A stretch of 64,000 nt of DNA from Cryptosporangium arvum DSM 44712 (GTDB lineage: Bacteria > Actinomycetota > Actinomycetes > Mycobacteriales > Cryptosporangiaceae): assembly GCF_000585375.1 (NCBI RefSeq), contig NZ_KK073874.1, positions 1,736,001 to 1,800,000 on the forward strand, in the 5' to 3' direction. Positions 8,670-16,298 of the stretch are shown here, piece by piece. The notes under the pieces are model-generated. The model made no database searches and was not told the DNA's origin. It worked only from the letters and a program-made list of their open reading frames with translations. The translations under genes and the position numbers were made by a program. Position 1 is the stretch's first letter. Every line of letters starts with the position of its first letter.

Positions 8670-9491
8670 TCAGTGGGTGCGGCCGGCGCGCCAGTAGCCG
8701 CAGAACATGATGTGGTTCTTCGGTACGCCCGCGTTCACCCAGTGCCGACGGAGGCCGGTCGGCAGGCTCTGCTCGCCGACCACCCAGCCGTAGAACGGCT
8801 CCGCGGGCGTCGCGAGCGCGGTGGCCGCGGCGAGCGCGGCCCGGCCGGGCGTCGCGTGCGCGTCACGTACGACCCAGGTCACGCCGACGCCGTCCGGCGC
8901 GATCAGTTCCTGCTCGTCCTCGGTGGACGGCACCTCGACGATCGCGTCACCCGTGGTGTCGGCCGGGAGTGAGGCGAGCACACCGGCGAGGGCCGGTAAC
9001 CCCGACTCGTCCGCGACGAGCCGCACGCGGCGGAGACCGTCCGGCGGGTTGAATCCGACACCTTCGTCGATGATCGCGACGGGATCGCCCTCGGCGCACG
9101 TCGCCGCCCAGGTGGCAGCCGGACCCGCAGCGCCGTCCCCGTGAAGCACAAAATCGACGTCCAGCTCGGGCCCGCCGGGCCCGGCGTCCCGGTACGCACG
9201 CACCGAGTAGCTGCGCAGAGTGGGCCGGTCGACCTTCGAGGTGGTCAGGTATTTCAGGAACGCCATCGTGTTGAGCTTCTGCGGCACTTTCGCCAACGAG
9301 GCGTCTGACACCGGGATGAACAACCGGAACCACTGGTCGAACCCCATCGGCACGAAGCGCTCGACGTCGCCGCGACCGAGCGTGACCCGGGCGAAGTGCG
9401 GCGACACCTGCCGGCGCCGCAAGACGTGCATCGTCAGCGGCTCGGCGAGCCGCGGCTTGATTCGGGTGGCGCTCAAATTCTGCCGAGCCAT
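8670..9491 (-). CDS. siderophore-interacting protein (ViuB-type flavin reductase)
   Basis: This 273-residue flavoprotein belongs to the SIP/ViuB branch of ferredoxin reductases, which release iron from ferric siderophores in the cytoplasm. Family marks are an N-terminal beta-barrel with the flavin motif RSYSVRAYR, followed by DVDFVLHGDGAAGPAATWA, and the C-terminal WVVGEQSLPTGLRRHWV and FCGYWRAGRTH. The ATG at 9491 lies only 11 bases from an iron box (9502-9520), so iron repression is expected. No transporter gene is adjacent; the nearest is the FecCD cluster at 31 kb, which has a similar box. Confidence 0.93.
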   Translation of the reverse strand: MARQNLSATRIKPRLAEPLTMHVLRRRQVSPHFARVTLGRGDVERFVPMGFDQWFRLFIPVSDASLAKVPQKLNTMAFLKYLTTSKVDRPTLRSYSVRAYRDAGPGGPELDVDFVLHGDGAAGPAATWAATCAEGDPVAIIDEGVGFNPPDGLRRVRLVADESGLPALAGVLASLPADTTGDAIVEVPSTEDEQELIAPDGVGVTWVVRDAHATPGRAALAAATALATPAEPFYGWVVGEQSLPTGLRRHWVNAGVPKNHIMFCGYWRAGRTH

Positions 9492-9501
9492 GCGTCCGTC
9501 C

Positions 9502-9520
9502 TAAAGTTAGCCTTACCTAA
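9502..9520 (-). promoter_or_regulatory. IdeR/DmdR-type iron box
   Basis: On the minus strand the site reads TTAGGTAAGGCTAACTTTA, matching 16 of 19 positions of the actinobacterial consensus TTAGGTTAGGCTAACCTAA. It sits immediately before the siderophore-interacting protein start, as expected for repression by Fe2+-bound IdeR/DmdR. Confidence 0.85.
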
Positions 9521-9655
9521 GTTAGCTCACTGTAGGGCGTGTTTCAGACGCGCCGGAAGAGGTGGCGGCCGTGCAATTTGCGGAAAGCCGCTTGCGCGGA
9601 TCGGCTAATGTGGAGGTGGGTCGAGGCGAAAGCGCTACAGGGGTCGGTGAGCGCG

Positions 9656-9838
9656 ATGACAATCCGTGAACGTTGCCGGACAAAATCTTTTCGACGACGA
9701 CTGCACGCAGCCGCCTGCGTCGCGGGCCGCGAAGCGTGCACCGAGGGGGATAGCGCACGTCGCGTACTGAACGCGACCTACCGAGCGGCCTACCGAAGCC
9801 ACGTGGCGTCGATGCTCCTGGAGCCGATCAAGAAGTAG
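9656..9838 (+). CDS. possible small basic protein, function unknown
   Basis: An ATG at 9656 opens a 60-codon frame rich in Arg and Ala, ending in MLLEPIKK. The second half has the GC-ending codons of real genes here, the first half less so, and there is no clear ribosome site. A hairpin resembling a terminator (9863-9896) follows the stop, which supports a transcribed unit. No family is recognised, so this is tentative. Confidence 0.35.
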   Translation: MTIRERCRTKSFRRRLHAAACVAGREACTEGDSARRVLNATYRAAYRSHVASMLLEPIKK

Positions 9839-9862
9839 GGGCTGTTCGGCGGGGAGGGGCGG

Positions 9863-9896
9863 CAGGCGCCTTTGCTGCTCGAGGCAGAGGCGCCTG
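9863..9896 (+). terminator. hairpin after the small basic ORF
   Basis: CAGGCGCCT (9863-9871) pairs with AGGCGCCTG (9888-9896) around a 16-base loop. It lies 25 bases past the stop at 9838. There is no U-tract, as usual for actinomycete terminators. Confidence 0.5.
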
Positions 9897-10250
9897 GCGT
9901 TTGTGGGCGGGGTGCAGGTGCGCCTTTGCTCGGTAGGCGGGGGCCATTTCGGTAGGGCGCCTTCAAGCGGTGCGGTGCCAGGCGCCTTCGGTCGGTGGGT
10001 CTTCAGCGCGCGGCGCTTCGGGCGGTGTGCCGCGGGGCCGGGTTTCTATTCCGTGGGTTCGGGCGTTTCGTTCCGCGGGGTGGGTGTGCTGCGTTCCGCG
10101 GGGTGGGTGTGCTGCGTTCTGCGGGGCAGGTGTGCGCGCTCCGACGGAGCAGGTGTGCTCCGCACGGAGCAGGTGTGCGCGCCCCGGGGAGGGTGCCCTA
10201 CTCCGTGGGGGCCGGGTGTCTCGTTCCGGGCGTCGCAGTATCGGGTGTTC
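9897..10250. other. gene-free G-rich repetitive stretch
   Basis: No convincing gene. The plus strand is strongly G-rich and full of short direct repeats such as GCGCCTT, GTGTGC and GGAGCAGGTGTG. A 23-base unit beginning TTCCGCGGGG is repeated at 10071-10093 and 10094-10116 and diverged at 10117-10139. Frames crossing it have unnatural Arg/Pro/Gly composition. It lies downstream of the minus-strand RNase H-like gene. Confidence 0.6.
10071..10139. repeat. 23-bp tandem repeat, about three copies
   Basis: Two identical 23-base units followed by a third with several changes, within the gene-free G-rich stretch. No spacer sequences and no dyad, so it is not CRISPR-like. Confidence 0.75.
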
Positions 10251-12266
10251 CTATTCCGTTGGGCGCAGGTGCCAGGTGTCGCCGGTACGGGCGGCGGTGA
10301 GGCGGGGACGCCAGCCCAGCTCGACCTGATCGACCAGGCCCTCCGGTAGGAGGATCGGGCCGAGCGTGCGCCCATCCGGGGTTTCGAACACGATCGAGTC
10401 CACGTTGATGACCCCGATCCGCAGCGGAGTGCCACGGAGCCACTCGTCGATCGGATCGGTAGGAGCAGGTTCGTCCTCGAGCCAGAGTTGGAGCTCCTCG
10501 AGAAACTCCTCGAGGCCGTCATCAGCCTCATCGCCCAGTTCATCATCGCCCAGTTCATCGTCGCCCGAGCCCGCGCCGGTGGCCTTCCCGCCGCCTGCGC
10601 TCCCGTCGCTTCCGGTCGTGCCGCTTCCAGTCGTGCCGCTTCCGGTCGCGCCGTCCGTGGCCGCGGCGTTTGTGAGCGCGGAGTTCGTGGGTGCGGGGTT
10701 AGCGGGCGGGGTGCGCTCGACGTCGGACTCGCTCGTGTGCGCGGGGTCTGTGGCCGCCGGGGCCGCGGAGTCGGTAGTGGTGGGGTCAGCGGCCGGTTCG
10801 CGGGTGGGAACGGGGTCGCCGGCCCGAAAGGGAAGCCCGGTGCGTTCCCCAGTAGGCCGACCAAGGGTGCTAGCCGGTCGCATAGCCGCCACCAACTCGG
10901 CCGGAAGCCCTCGCCGAACAGGCGCTCCCCCCTCGCCGGCCACTGGCTGCCCAGCCGACACCTCCCGCCCCTCCGCGCCAAGCGCAGCCCTCTCACCTTG
11001 CGGTGCGGCTCCACCTCGCGGCGAGGCCTCCGTATGAGATCCGGTCTCGCCTCGCGATCCGGTCTCGCCTCGCGATCCGGTCTCGCCTCGCGATCCGGTC
11101 TCGTCCCGCGGCGCGGTCTCGCCTCGCGGCGCGGATTCGGCGGGCGGCGCAGCCTCGCCCCGCGGCGCGGATTCGGCGGGCGGAGAAGTGTCGTCCTGCG
11201 ATGCGGGGTCGGTACGTGGCGCAGTCTTGTCCCGCGATGCGGGTGCGGTGCGCGGCGCGGCAGGTGCCGACTGATTCCTTTCCGGCTCGGCGGGCTCGCG
11301 GGGAGGCGCAGTCGTGGTGGGGCGGTGTCGTGCGGTGGATTCTGCAGGTTCGCGGTGCGGTGCCGCCTCGGCGGGCTGGCGGACCTGTTCGGCCGCGGCT
11401 GGTTGGCGGCGCGAAGGGGCGCCGGGAACCTCCCGGAGGGGAGGGGTGTCGGGCGCCTCGGCGCGGAAGGGCGCACCGGATGCCTCGCGCCGGAAGGTCG
11501 CGTCGGTGTCTTCGCGTCGGAAGGGTGCGTCGGTGTCTTCGCGGTGCGGAGGGGCTTGGGCGGCTTCGCGGCGGAAAGGCGCGTCGGTCGCTTCGCGGCG
11601 GAAGGGCGCGTCGGTCGCCTCGCGTCGGAAAGGTGCGTCGGTGGCTTCGCGGCGGGAAGCGGGGCTCGGGGCGTCGGCCCGGGACGGGGGGCCGACGGTT
11701 TCGGCGCGGTGAGGCGCCATCGAGGGCTCGCGCCGGGATGGAGCCACGGAGGGCTCGCGCCGGGGTGGGGGTGAGGAGGGGGTGCGGTGCTGGTCCGGGG
11801 TGGGCGGTTCGGGGCGGAAGGCGGGCGCTTCGACCTGGGCGCGCGGAGGGGCGTTCGTTTCGCGCCGAGGAGCGGACGCTGGATCGGAGGCCAGCGCGGC
11901 CGCTCGACCGGCCAGCGCCGCATCGACCACCACCCATTGCACGCGGTGTTGCTTCACCGCCGTGCCGAGCCGTCCCCACAGGTCGTTGTTGCGTGAGTCG
12001 GACACCGCGCCCTGGGTTCGTGCGGCGACGCCGGCTCGCACGTACTCGTTGTCGGTGAGCACCAGCACGGAAGTGGGTCGCGTCAGGCATTCCACCGCGT
12101 TGACCACGGCCAGGAGGCTCATCCGCTCGCGTGCGGCGCCGGCCTCCGCGCCGGAGAGTTCGCGCCGCGACGGGCCGTGCGTCAGCAGCACCCCCCACCC
12201 ACCGTCCGCGCCGGACGCGTAGACGACGACCCGCTTGTCGTCGGCGGCAGGAACCTGCTCGACCAC
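10251..12266 (-). CDS. large disordered protein with degenerate RNase H N-terminal domain
   Basis: This 671-residue protein starts at a GTG with AGGAGG six bases upstream. Residues ~10-125 follow the RNase HI fold: VVVYASGADGGWGVLL, ARERMSLLAVVNAVE, LVLTDNEYVRAGV and NNDLWGRLGTAVKQHRVQWV align motif by motif with E. coli RNase HI. Of its catalytic residues only the Asp70 equivalent (LTDNEYV) remains: Asp10 and Glu48 correspond to Ser, and the Asp134 region is lost, so it is probably not a nuclease. A ~450-residue Pro/Arg/Glu/Thr-rich repetitive linker and an acidic patch follow, then a conserved-looking C-terminus (PLRIGVINVDSIVFETPDGR ... LLPEGLVDQVELGWRPRL). Function unknown; nucleic-acid binding or scaffolding is an inference. 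Confidence 0.85.
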   Translation of the reverse strand: MVEQVPAADDKRVVVYASGADGGWGVLLTHGPSRRELSGAEAGAARERMSLLAVVNAVECLTRPTSVLVLTDNEYVRAGVAARTQGAVSDSRNNDLWGRLGTAVKQHRVQWVVVDAALAGRAAALASDPASAPRRETNAPPRAQVEAPAFRPEPPTPDQHRTPSSPPPRREPSVAPSRREPSMAPHRAETVGPPSRADAPSPASRREATDAPFRREATDAPFRREATDAPFRREAAQAPPHREDTDAPFRREDTDATFRREASGAPFRAEAPDTPPLREVPGAPSRRQPAAAEQVRQPAEAAPHREPAESTARHRPTTTAPPREPAEPERNQSAPAAPRTAPASRDKTAPRTDPASQDDTSPPAESAPRGEAAPPAESAPRGETAPRDETGSRGETGSRGETGSRGETGSHTEASPRGGAAPQGERAALGAEGREVSAGQPVAGEGGAPVRRGLPAELVAAMRPASTLGRPTGERTGLPFRAGDPVPTREPAADPTTTDSAAPAATDPAHTSESDVERTPPANPAPTNSALTNAAATDGATGSGTTGSGTTGSDGSAGGGKATGAGSGDDELGDDELGDEADDGLEEFLEELQLWLEDEPAPTDPIDEWLRGTPLRIGVINVDSIVFETPDGRTLGPILLPEGLVDQVELGWRPRLTAARTGDTWHLRPTE
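11043..11096 (-). repeat. 18-bp tandem repeat in the disordered linker
   Basis: Three perfect 18-base copies (GGTCTCGCCTCGCGATCC on the plus strand) encode GETGSR on the minus strand, with diverged copies on either side. Related 27-base repeats at about 11560-11660 encode REATDAPFR three times. Confidence 0.85.
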
Positions 12267-12819
12267 GCTGTGCCTCCTGGAGCTCCGTGTCCCTCGCCAT
12301 CTTGCCGGGTGGCGGGGGTCGATGCCTGTTCCGGCCTCAGCAGAAACGCCCCGATCCGAGTCACCTCGTCCTACCTGGACGCGATGCCCGGACCTTGATC
12401 AGCCCTCGGGAGCGGTCGAACCGGCCCCCGTCGCCGCCCCGCCGCCGGCTTCTGCGGTCAGCTCCATGCCCACGACCAGAGCTCAAGAGCGGTCGGCCCT
12501 ACCACCTTGATCGGTCTTGCCACTGCGCCAGGCGCCCAAGAGCGATTGGCCGCTGGTGCTTCGGTCGGCTCCGCCGCTGCTGCCTTGCTCGGCTCCACCA
12601 ACGCGGCCGCCGTGGGTCCGCCATCCGCCGCGGTCGGCCACGCCGCCGCGATCAGGTCTCCAACATCGATCAGCCCCGCCACACCTGCCGGACCCGCCAC
12701 CGCAGTTGCCCCTGCTACGCCATCAGGCCCCAGAACAACCGCCCGGGCCCGCGAACAGCCCAGCGCCGCGACCAGCCAGGCCCCGCGACTACCCAGGTCC
12801 GCGACTACCCAAGCCCCCC

Positions 12820-12879
12820 GATCTGCCCAGCGCCGCGATCTGCCCAGCGCCGCGATCTGCCCAGCGCCGCGATCTGCCC
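12820..12879. repeat. 17-bp tandem array A (3.5 copies)
   Basis: The unit GATCTGCCCAGCGCCGC is repeated exactly at 12820-12836, 12837-12853 and 12854-12870, with nine bases of a fourth copy. Confidence 0.9.
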
Positions 12880-12940
12880 GGACCCGCGGCCAGCCCGGAC
12901 CCGCGGCCAGCCCGGACCCGCGGCCAGCCCGGACCCGCAG
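12880..12940. repeat. 17-bp tandem array B (3.6 copies)
   Basis: The unit GGACCCGCGGCCAGCCC is repeated exactly at 12880-12896, 12897-12913 and 12914-12930, with a broken fourth copy. It abuts array A, has the same period and a different sequence, and ends only 8 bases before the response-regulator stop codon. Confidence 0.9.
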
Positions 12941-12948
12941 GGAACCGG

Positions 12949-13320
12949 TCAGTCCTGCGAAGAGAGCAGCGCCTCTACCCGCTGGATCAGCTTGCTCGGG
13001 GCGAACGGCTTCGTCACGTAATCGTCGGCGCCGGCGGCCAAGCCTGCGTCGACCTCCTCCTGGCCAGCCGACGCGGAGATCATCACCACTAGCGTGTCGC
13101 GCAGCTCGGCGTCGGCACGCACGGTTTCGCAGAAGCTCAAGCCCGACGTGTCCGGGAGCTGCACGTCGAGCAGCACCAGCTCCGGGCGCGTCGAGCGGAG
13201 CATGGACAGTCCCTCGGCGCCCGACCTCGTCGACGTGACCTCATGCCCCACCGACCCCAACTTGCGCGCCATCAACTCGCGCATGTCGGGTTCGTCTTCG
13301 ACGATGAGGATGCGTGCCAC
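12949..13320 (-). CDS. single-domain response regulator (CheY-like)
   Basis: This 123-residue protein is a complete receiver domain and nothing else: acidic pocket VEDEPD, phospho-acceptor Asp52 in LVLLDVQLPDTSG, switch Ser/Thr in MISAS and Lys in YVTKPFAPSKL. It has no DNA-binding output, so it must act by binding a partner or relaying phosphate. No kinase gene is next to it. The ATG at 13320 faces the divergent MazG-like gene 51 bases away, so the two promoters must overlap. Confidence 0.92.
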   Translation of the reverse strand: MARILIVEDEPDMRELMARKLGSVGHEVTSTRSGAEGLSMLRSTRPELVLLDVQLPDTSGLSFCETVRADAELRDTLVVMISASAGQEEVDAGLAAGADDYVTKPFAPSKLIQRVEALLSSQD

Positions 13321-13371
13321 CCTCTCATTCTACTCAATAGGGACGAAATTTCCGCAGCTAGGCTGCGTCGC

Positions 13372-13695
13372 ATGAGTGACCTCTCCGACTTGTCGGCGGC
13401 GACGGCGGAGTTCGCCGCGGTCCGTGCCTGGCAGCCCTGGCACACGCCGAAGAACCTGGCCATGGCGTTGTCGGGTGAGGTGGGTGAGTTGACCACCCTC
13501 TTCCAATGGCTGACGCCCGAGGAATCAACCGCCGTGATGGCCGACGAGAAACTGGCCGACGAGGTGCGCGACGAGCTCGCCGACGTACTGCTCTACCTCG
13601 TGCAGCTCGCCCGGGTGCTCGACGTGGACCTCGCCGAGGTCGCCCGAGCCAAACTCGCCCGCAACGAACACCGCTTCCCACCACCCCAGAACTGA
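13372..13695 (+). CDS. MazG-like / RS21-C6 nucleotide pyrophosphohydrolase
   Basis: This 107-residue all-alpha NTP pyrophosphatase resembles dCTPase/RS21-C6. Metal-binding residues appear as SGEVGEL (Glu36, Glu39) and EVRDELADVLLYL (Glu68, Asp71), the EXXE...EXXD arrangement. AWQPWHTPKNLAMAL is typical of this subfamily, as is the short single-domain length. Such enzymes hydrolyse non-canonical or excess dNTPs to the monophosphate. The ATG at 13372 is chosen because the homologous region begins there; the open frame upstream is inside the divergent promoter. Confidence 0.9.
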   Translation: MSDLSDLSAATAEFAAVRAWQPWHTPKNLAMALSGEVGELTTLFQWLTPEESTAVMADEKLADEVRDELADVLLYLVQLARVLDVDLAEVARAKLARNEHRFPPPQN

Positions 13696-13719
13696 TCCCG
13701 CCCCGGACGTGATCTCACC

Positions 13720-14478
13720 TCACGCGCGATCTATCAACCTCGCGAGCCCGTCCAACACCCGCTCCAGGCCGAACTCATAAGCGTGCGCAGGGTCGTAGGC
13801 ACCGTCGTGGGCCGCGCCCGCTGCGCTGCCCACCCGGGCGGCGAGTGGGTAGCGCGACGCGTCGAAAACCCGCTCCAGCAGCGGCTGGTTCGCCGCCCAC
13901 CACTCGCCGTCGCTCATCGCGCTCTCGTACCGGGCGGCGCGGACGTCGGCCGCGGCCCGGGCGCACGTCTCCACGAAGCCGAGGACGTAGGTCAGCGCGG
14001 CGTCGATCGTGACGTCGTCGAGCCCGAGGCCCTCGAACGCCGACAGTTCGTGGTCGTACTTCGCCATCAGGCCCGGTCCGAGAACCGGACGGCTGGTGGA
14101 GACGGTGGCGACCCAGGGGTGCCGCGCGTACATGTCGCGGTTGTCGGAGGCCACCGCCGTGACCCTCGCGCGCCATCCGTCTCCGGGCGGTGTCCGGGGC
14201 ATGGTGGCGTAGACGTGGTCGAGCATCAGGTCGAGGAGCTCGGCCTTGCCCGGCACGTAGGTGTAGAGCGTCATCGGGGCCACGGCCAGCTCGGTGGCGA
14301 CGCGGCGCATCGTGACGGCGTCCAGGCCCTCGGCGTCGGCGATCGCCAGCCCGACGGCGAGCACCCGGTCCACCGAGAGCGTCGGCTTGGGGCCGCGGCC
14401 GGACGGTTGGGTGGGCTCGCGCCAGAGCAGGGCGAGCGTGCGGGCGGGATCGCCGGCGCTACTGCGGTCGGACGGCAC
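13720..14478 (-). CDS. TetR-family transcriptional regulator
   Basis: The protein has about 252 residues from the GTG at 14478, preceded by AGAAGG. The helix-turn-helix is VTMRRVATELAVAPMTLYTYVPGKAELLDLM, followed by the TetR_C (tetracycline-repressor-like) ligand domain with VSTSRPVLGPGLMAKYDHEL. The frame stays open upstream through a large palindrome, but placing the start inside the operator is unlikely; the GTG leaves the operator (14490-14520) just upstream, as for an autorepressor. The divergent VOC-protein gene on the far side of the operator is the probable target. Confidence 0.92.
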   Translation of the reverse strand: MPSDRSSAGDPARTLALLWREPTQPSGRGPKPTLSVDRVLAVGLAIADAEGLDAVTMRRVATELAVAPMTLYTYVPGKAELLDLMLDHVYATMPRTPPGDGWRARVTAVASDNRDMYARHPWVATVSTSRPVLGPGLMAKYDHELSAFEGLGLDDVTIDAALTYVLGFVETCARAAADVRAARYESAMSDGEWWAANQPLLERVFDASRYPLAARVGSAAGAAHDGAYDPAHAYEFGLERVLDGLARLIDRA

Positions 14479-14489
14479 TGGCCACCTTC

Positions 14490-14520
14490 TTCGTACGTCG
14501 TACATTGTACGACGTACGAA
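14490..14520. promoter_or_regulatory. 31-bp perfect inverted repeat, TetR operator candidate
   Basis: TTCGTACGTCGTAC (14490-14503), spacer ATT, and GTACGACGTACGAA (14507-14520) form a perfect 14-bp inverted repeat. It sits between the divergent TetR and VOC genes and is the natural binding site for the regulator. The arms contain nested GTAC palindromes. Confidence 0.85.
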
Positions 14521-14536
14521 TATACCGGGAGTGAAA

Positions 14537-14923
14537 GTGCGAGTCACCGCGTCCGCCGTGTCGTTGAACGTCGACGACGTCCCCGCGTCGAGTGGGTTCC
14601 TGCAGAAGCACTTCGGGTTCCGGGAGGAGATGTCCGCGGACGGCCTTTCGTCGTTGAAGCGTGACGACGCCGCGATGAACGTGATCTACCTGCGGCGCGG
14701 CCTGGCCACGCGGCCGAGCGACTTCCGTGACACGGGCGCGGCCGGCGTCCTCGTGGTGTTCGTCGTCGACGATCTGAACGCGGAGGCCGAGCGGCTACGG
14801 GCGGAGGGTGTCGTGCTCACGCACGAGCTCACCGAGGAGCCGTGGGGTGAGCGGTTCCTGCAGGTCACCGACCCCAACGGAGTGATCGTTCAGCTCGTCG
14901 AGTGGGTCACGCCGGCGGCGTGA
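14537..14923 (+). CDS. VOC-superfamily (glyoxalase/bleomycin-resistance-like) protein
   Basis: This 128-residue protein has one VOC module: SAVSLNVDDVPASSGFLQKH, FGFREEMSADGLSSLKRDDA, VVFVVDDLNAEAERLRAEGV, EEPWGERFLQVTDPNGVIVQ. Such proteins are dioxygenases, lyases or antibiotic-sequestering proteins; the exact reaction cannot be assigned. The GTG at 14537 has GGGAG upstream at normal spacing; another GTG at 14531 is too close to that site. The gene diverges from the TetR regulator across the 31-bp operator and is probably induced by its ligand. Confidence 0.88.
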   Translation: MRVTASAVSLNVDDVPASSGFLQKHFGFREEMSADGLSSLKRDDAAMNVIYLRRGLATRPSDFRDTGAAGVLVVFVVDDLNAEAERLRAEGVVLTHELTEEPWGERFLQVTDPNGVIVQLVEWVTPAA

Positions 14924-15097
14924 GCCGGATGCGGCGAGGGGCGATCCACGCCCCCCGCCGCACGGGCGCGCCTCCCGCACCCGGTCGGAGGCGCGCCCCC
15001 GTGCCGCGCCTCCACCCCGAACCAGTCCGCACCCCGGCCGAAAACCCGCGCTCCGGCCGAAAAGCCCACACCCCCGACCCAAAAGCACGCACCCCCG

Positions 15098-15148
15098 CCG
15101 AAGCCCCGCACCCGGCCGAAGCCCCGCACCCGGCCGAAACCCGCACCC
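15098..15148. repeat. 18-bp tandem repeat between VOC and HAAS genes
   Basis: CCGAAGCCCCGCACCCGG occurs at 15098-15115 and 15116-15133, with a partial third copy. It lies in the convergent 273-base gap 14924-15196, which otherwise holds C-rich low-complexity sequence and no gene. Confidence 0.75.
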
Positions 15149-15196
15149 AAATCCCACGACCCGGGTCCAAGCCCAGACCCGAAACCAGCACTCCCG

Positions 15197-16255
15197 TCAA
15201 CGCGTCGGTGCAGGAGCCGCCGGACTCGTCGGAACTGCCGGACTCGTCGGAACTGCCGGACTCGTCGGAGAACCCGTCGGCGACGCCGACTCGGACGGAA
15301 CCGGCGACTCCGACGGCGTCGGACTGATCGGCACGCTCGCCACCCCCGTCGGAACCCGCGGGTTCAACCCCGGCAACTGCTCCGCGACCGGCGCCCGCCC
15401 GTCGTCGGTGCAGTACGCCGGATCGATCGACGGGTCCACCGTCCGCGGGTACACGTTCTCCGCGACCCCACCGTCGGTGCGGGTCCGCTGCTCGGTCGGG
15501 CAGCTGCCCGACAGCACCACCGGGTTGCCGTTCTGGTCGAACACCTGCGCGTCCCGGATCAGCTGCCCGTCGGGCCCGTAGACCCGCAGGTCGCTGGCGT
15601 CCGCGAGCTGACCGCCCGAGTAGTAGCTGCCGGTGTCGTAGTAGTCCGACCCGTTCGACGACGTCATGATCGCCAACCCCACGAGCCCGACGAACACCCC
15701 GCCGGCGATCACCGCGCGGCGGCCCCAGCGTCCGAACCCGTCGCTGCGCCGCCCGAGCCACACCGACCCGTAGGCGGCCAGCGCCGCGAGCACCAGGAAC
15801 ACGACCGCGTCGCTGTCGGAGTCCGGCAGCACACCCGAGAACCCGCCGAGGAAGATCGCGGCGACGACGACCGCGAAGAGGTACCCGCGCAGCACCCACC
15901 AGCCCGGTCGCAGCTCGGGCAGGAACGCCACGAACTGCCGGTACGCCGGCACCGAGTCGAGCCGGCCACGCACCCGTTCGGACACGCTTCGCAGCCGGCG
16001 CGTCGCGGTCACGTTCGGGGCGGGGGCCAGCCCCGCCGACGCGCGTAACTCCGCGGCGTACGCCTCGGGACGCCCCAGCCGCTGCTCCAACGACGCCGCG
16101 GTGAGCGTCTCCGGCGACTCGGCGCTGATGTCGGCGAGGTGAGCGGAGAGGTCCTCGATCAGCTCGTTCCGCTCGTCTTCCGGCAGATCGGCCAGCGCAG
16201 CCCGGACCCGCTGGAGGTACCGGTCGGCTTCGGTACCGACGGTCGGCGCGGTCAT
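15197..16255 (-). CDS. HAAS/DUF1700-type membrane protein, partner of PadR
   Basis: This 352-residue protein begins with a HAAS-type helical domain (ADRYLQRVRAALADLPEDERNELIEDLSAHLADI ... LEQRLGRPEAYAAELR), followed by membrane helices (about 124-146, 150-168, 182-202), an extracellular domain with paired cysteines (SGSCPTEQ, PAYCTDDG) and a Ser/Pro/Thr-rich tail. HAAS proteins typically lie downstream of PadR regulators and act with them in membrane-linked control; that arrangement is seen here. The ATG at 16255, with GGAGGAG at good spacing, is preferred over a GTG two codons earlier. The tail contains TSPAVP repeats. Confidence 0.85.
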   Translation of the reverse strand: MTAPTVGTEADRYLQRVRAALADLPEDERNELIEDLSAHLADISAESPETLTAASLEQRLGRPEAYAAELRASAGLAPAPNVTATRRLRSVSERVRGRLDSVPAYRQFVAFLPELRPGWWVLRGYLFAVVVAAIFLGGFSGVLPDSDSDAVVFLVLAALAAYGSVWLGRRSDGFGRWGRRAVIAGGVFVGLVGLAIMTSSNGSDYYDTGSYYSGGQLADASDLRVYGPDGQLIRDAQVFDQNGNPVVLSGSCPTEQRTRTDGGVAENVYPRTVDPSIDPAYCTDDGRAPVAEQLPGLNPRVPTGVASVPISPTPSESPVPSESASPTGSPTSPAVPTSPAVPTSPAAPAPTR

Positions 16256-16298
16256 TTCCACTCCTCCCTACGGTCGGAGGCCCCACGCAAGAACTCGG

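Larger units (their letters stand above)
12267..12948. other. gene-free intergenic region with tandem repeats
   Basis: There is no convincing gene between the divergently read RNase H-like gene and the response regulator end. The plus strand is C-rich and repetitive, and its open frames have low-complexity Ala/Pro/Arg composition. The promoter of the minus-strand gene at 12266 should lie near 12280-12350, but no clear -10/-35 pair is visible. Two adjacent 17-bp repeat arrays occupy 12820-12940. Confidence 0.6.

Noticed and set aside
12820-12940. CRISPR array
   Set aside because: The 17-bp units are directly contiguous with no spacers and no cas genes are nearby.
12507-13238. Plus-strand Ala/Pro/Arg ORF over the 17-bp arrays
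   Set aside because: It is built of repeats and runs antisense through the CheY-like gene; codon positions show no coding bias.
14902-15327. Plus-strand Pro/Arg-rich ORF overlapping the HAAS gene end
   Set aside because: It is antisense to a supported gene, has low-complexity repeats and no ribosome site or domain.
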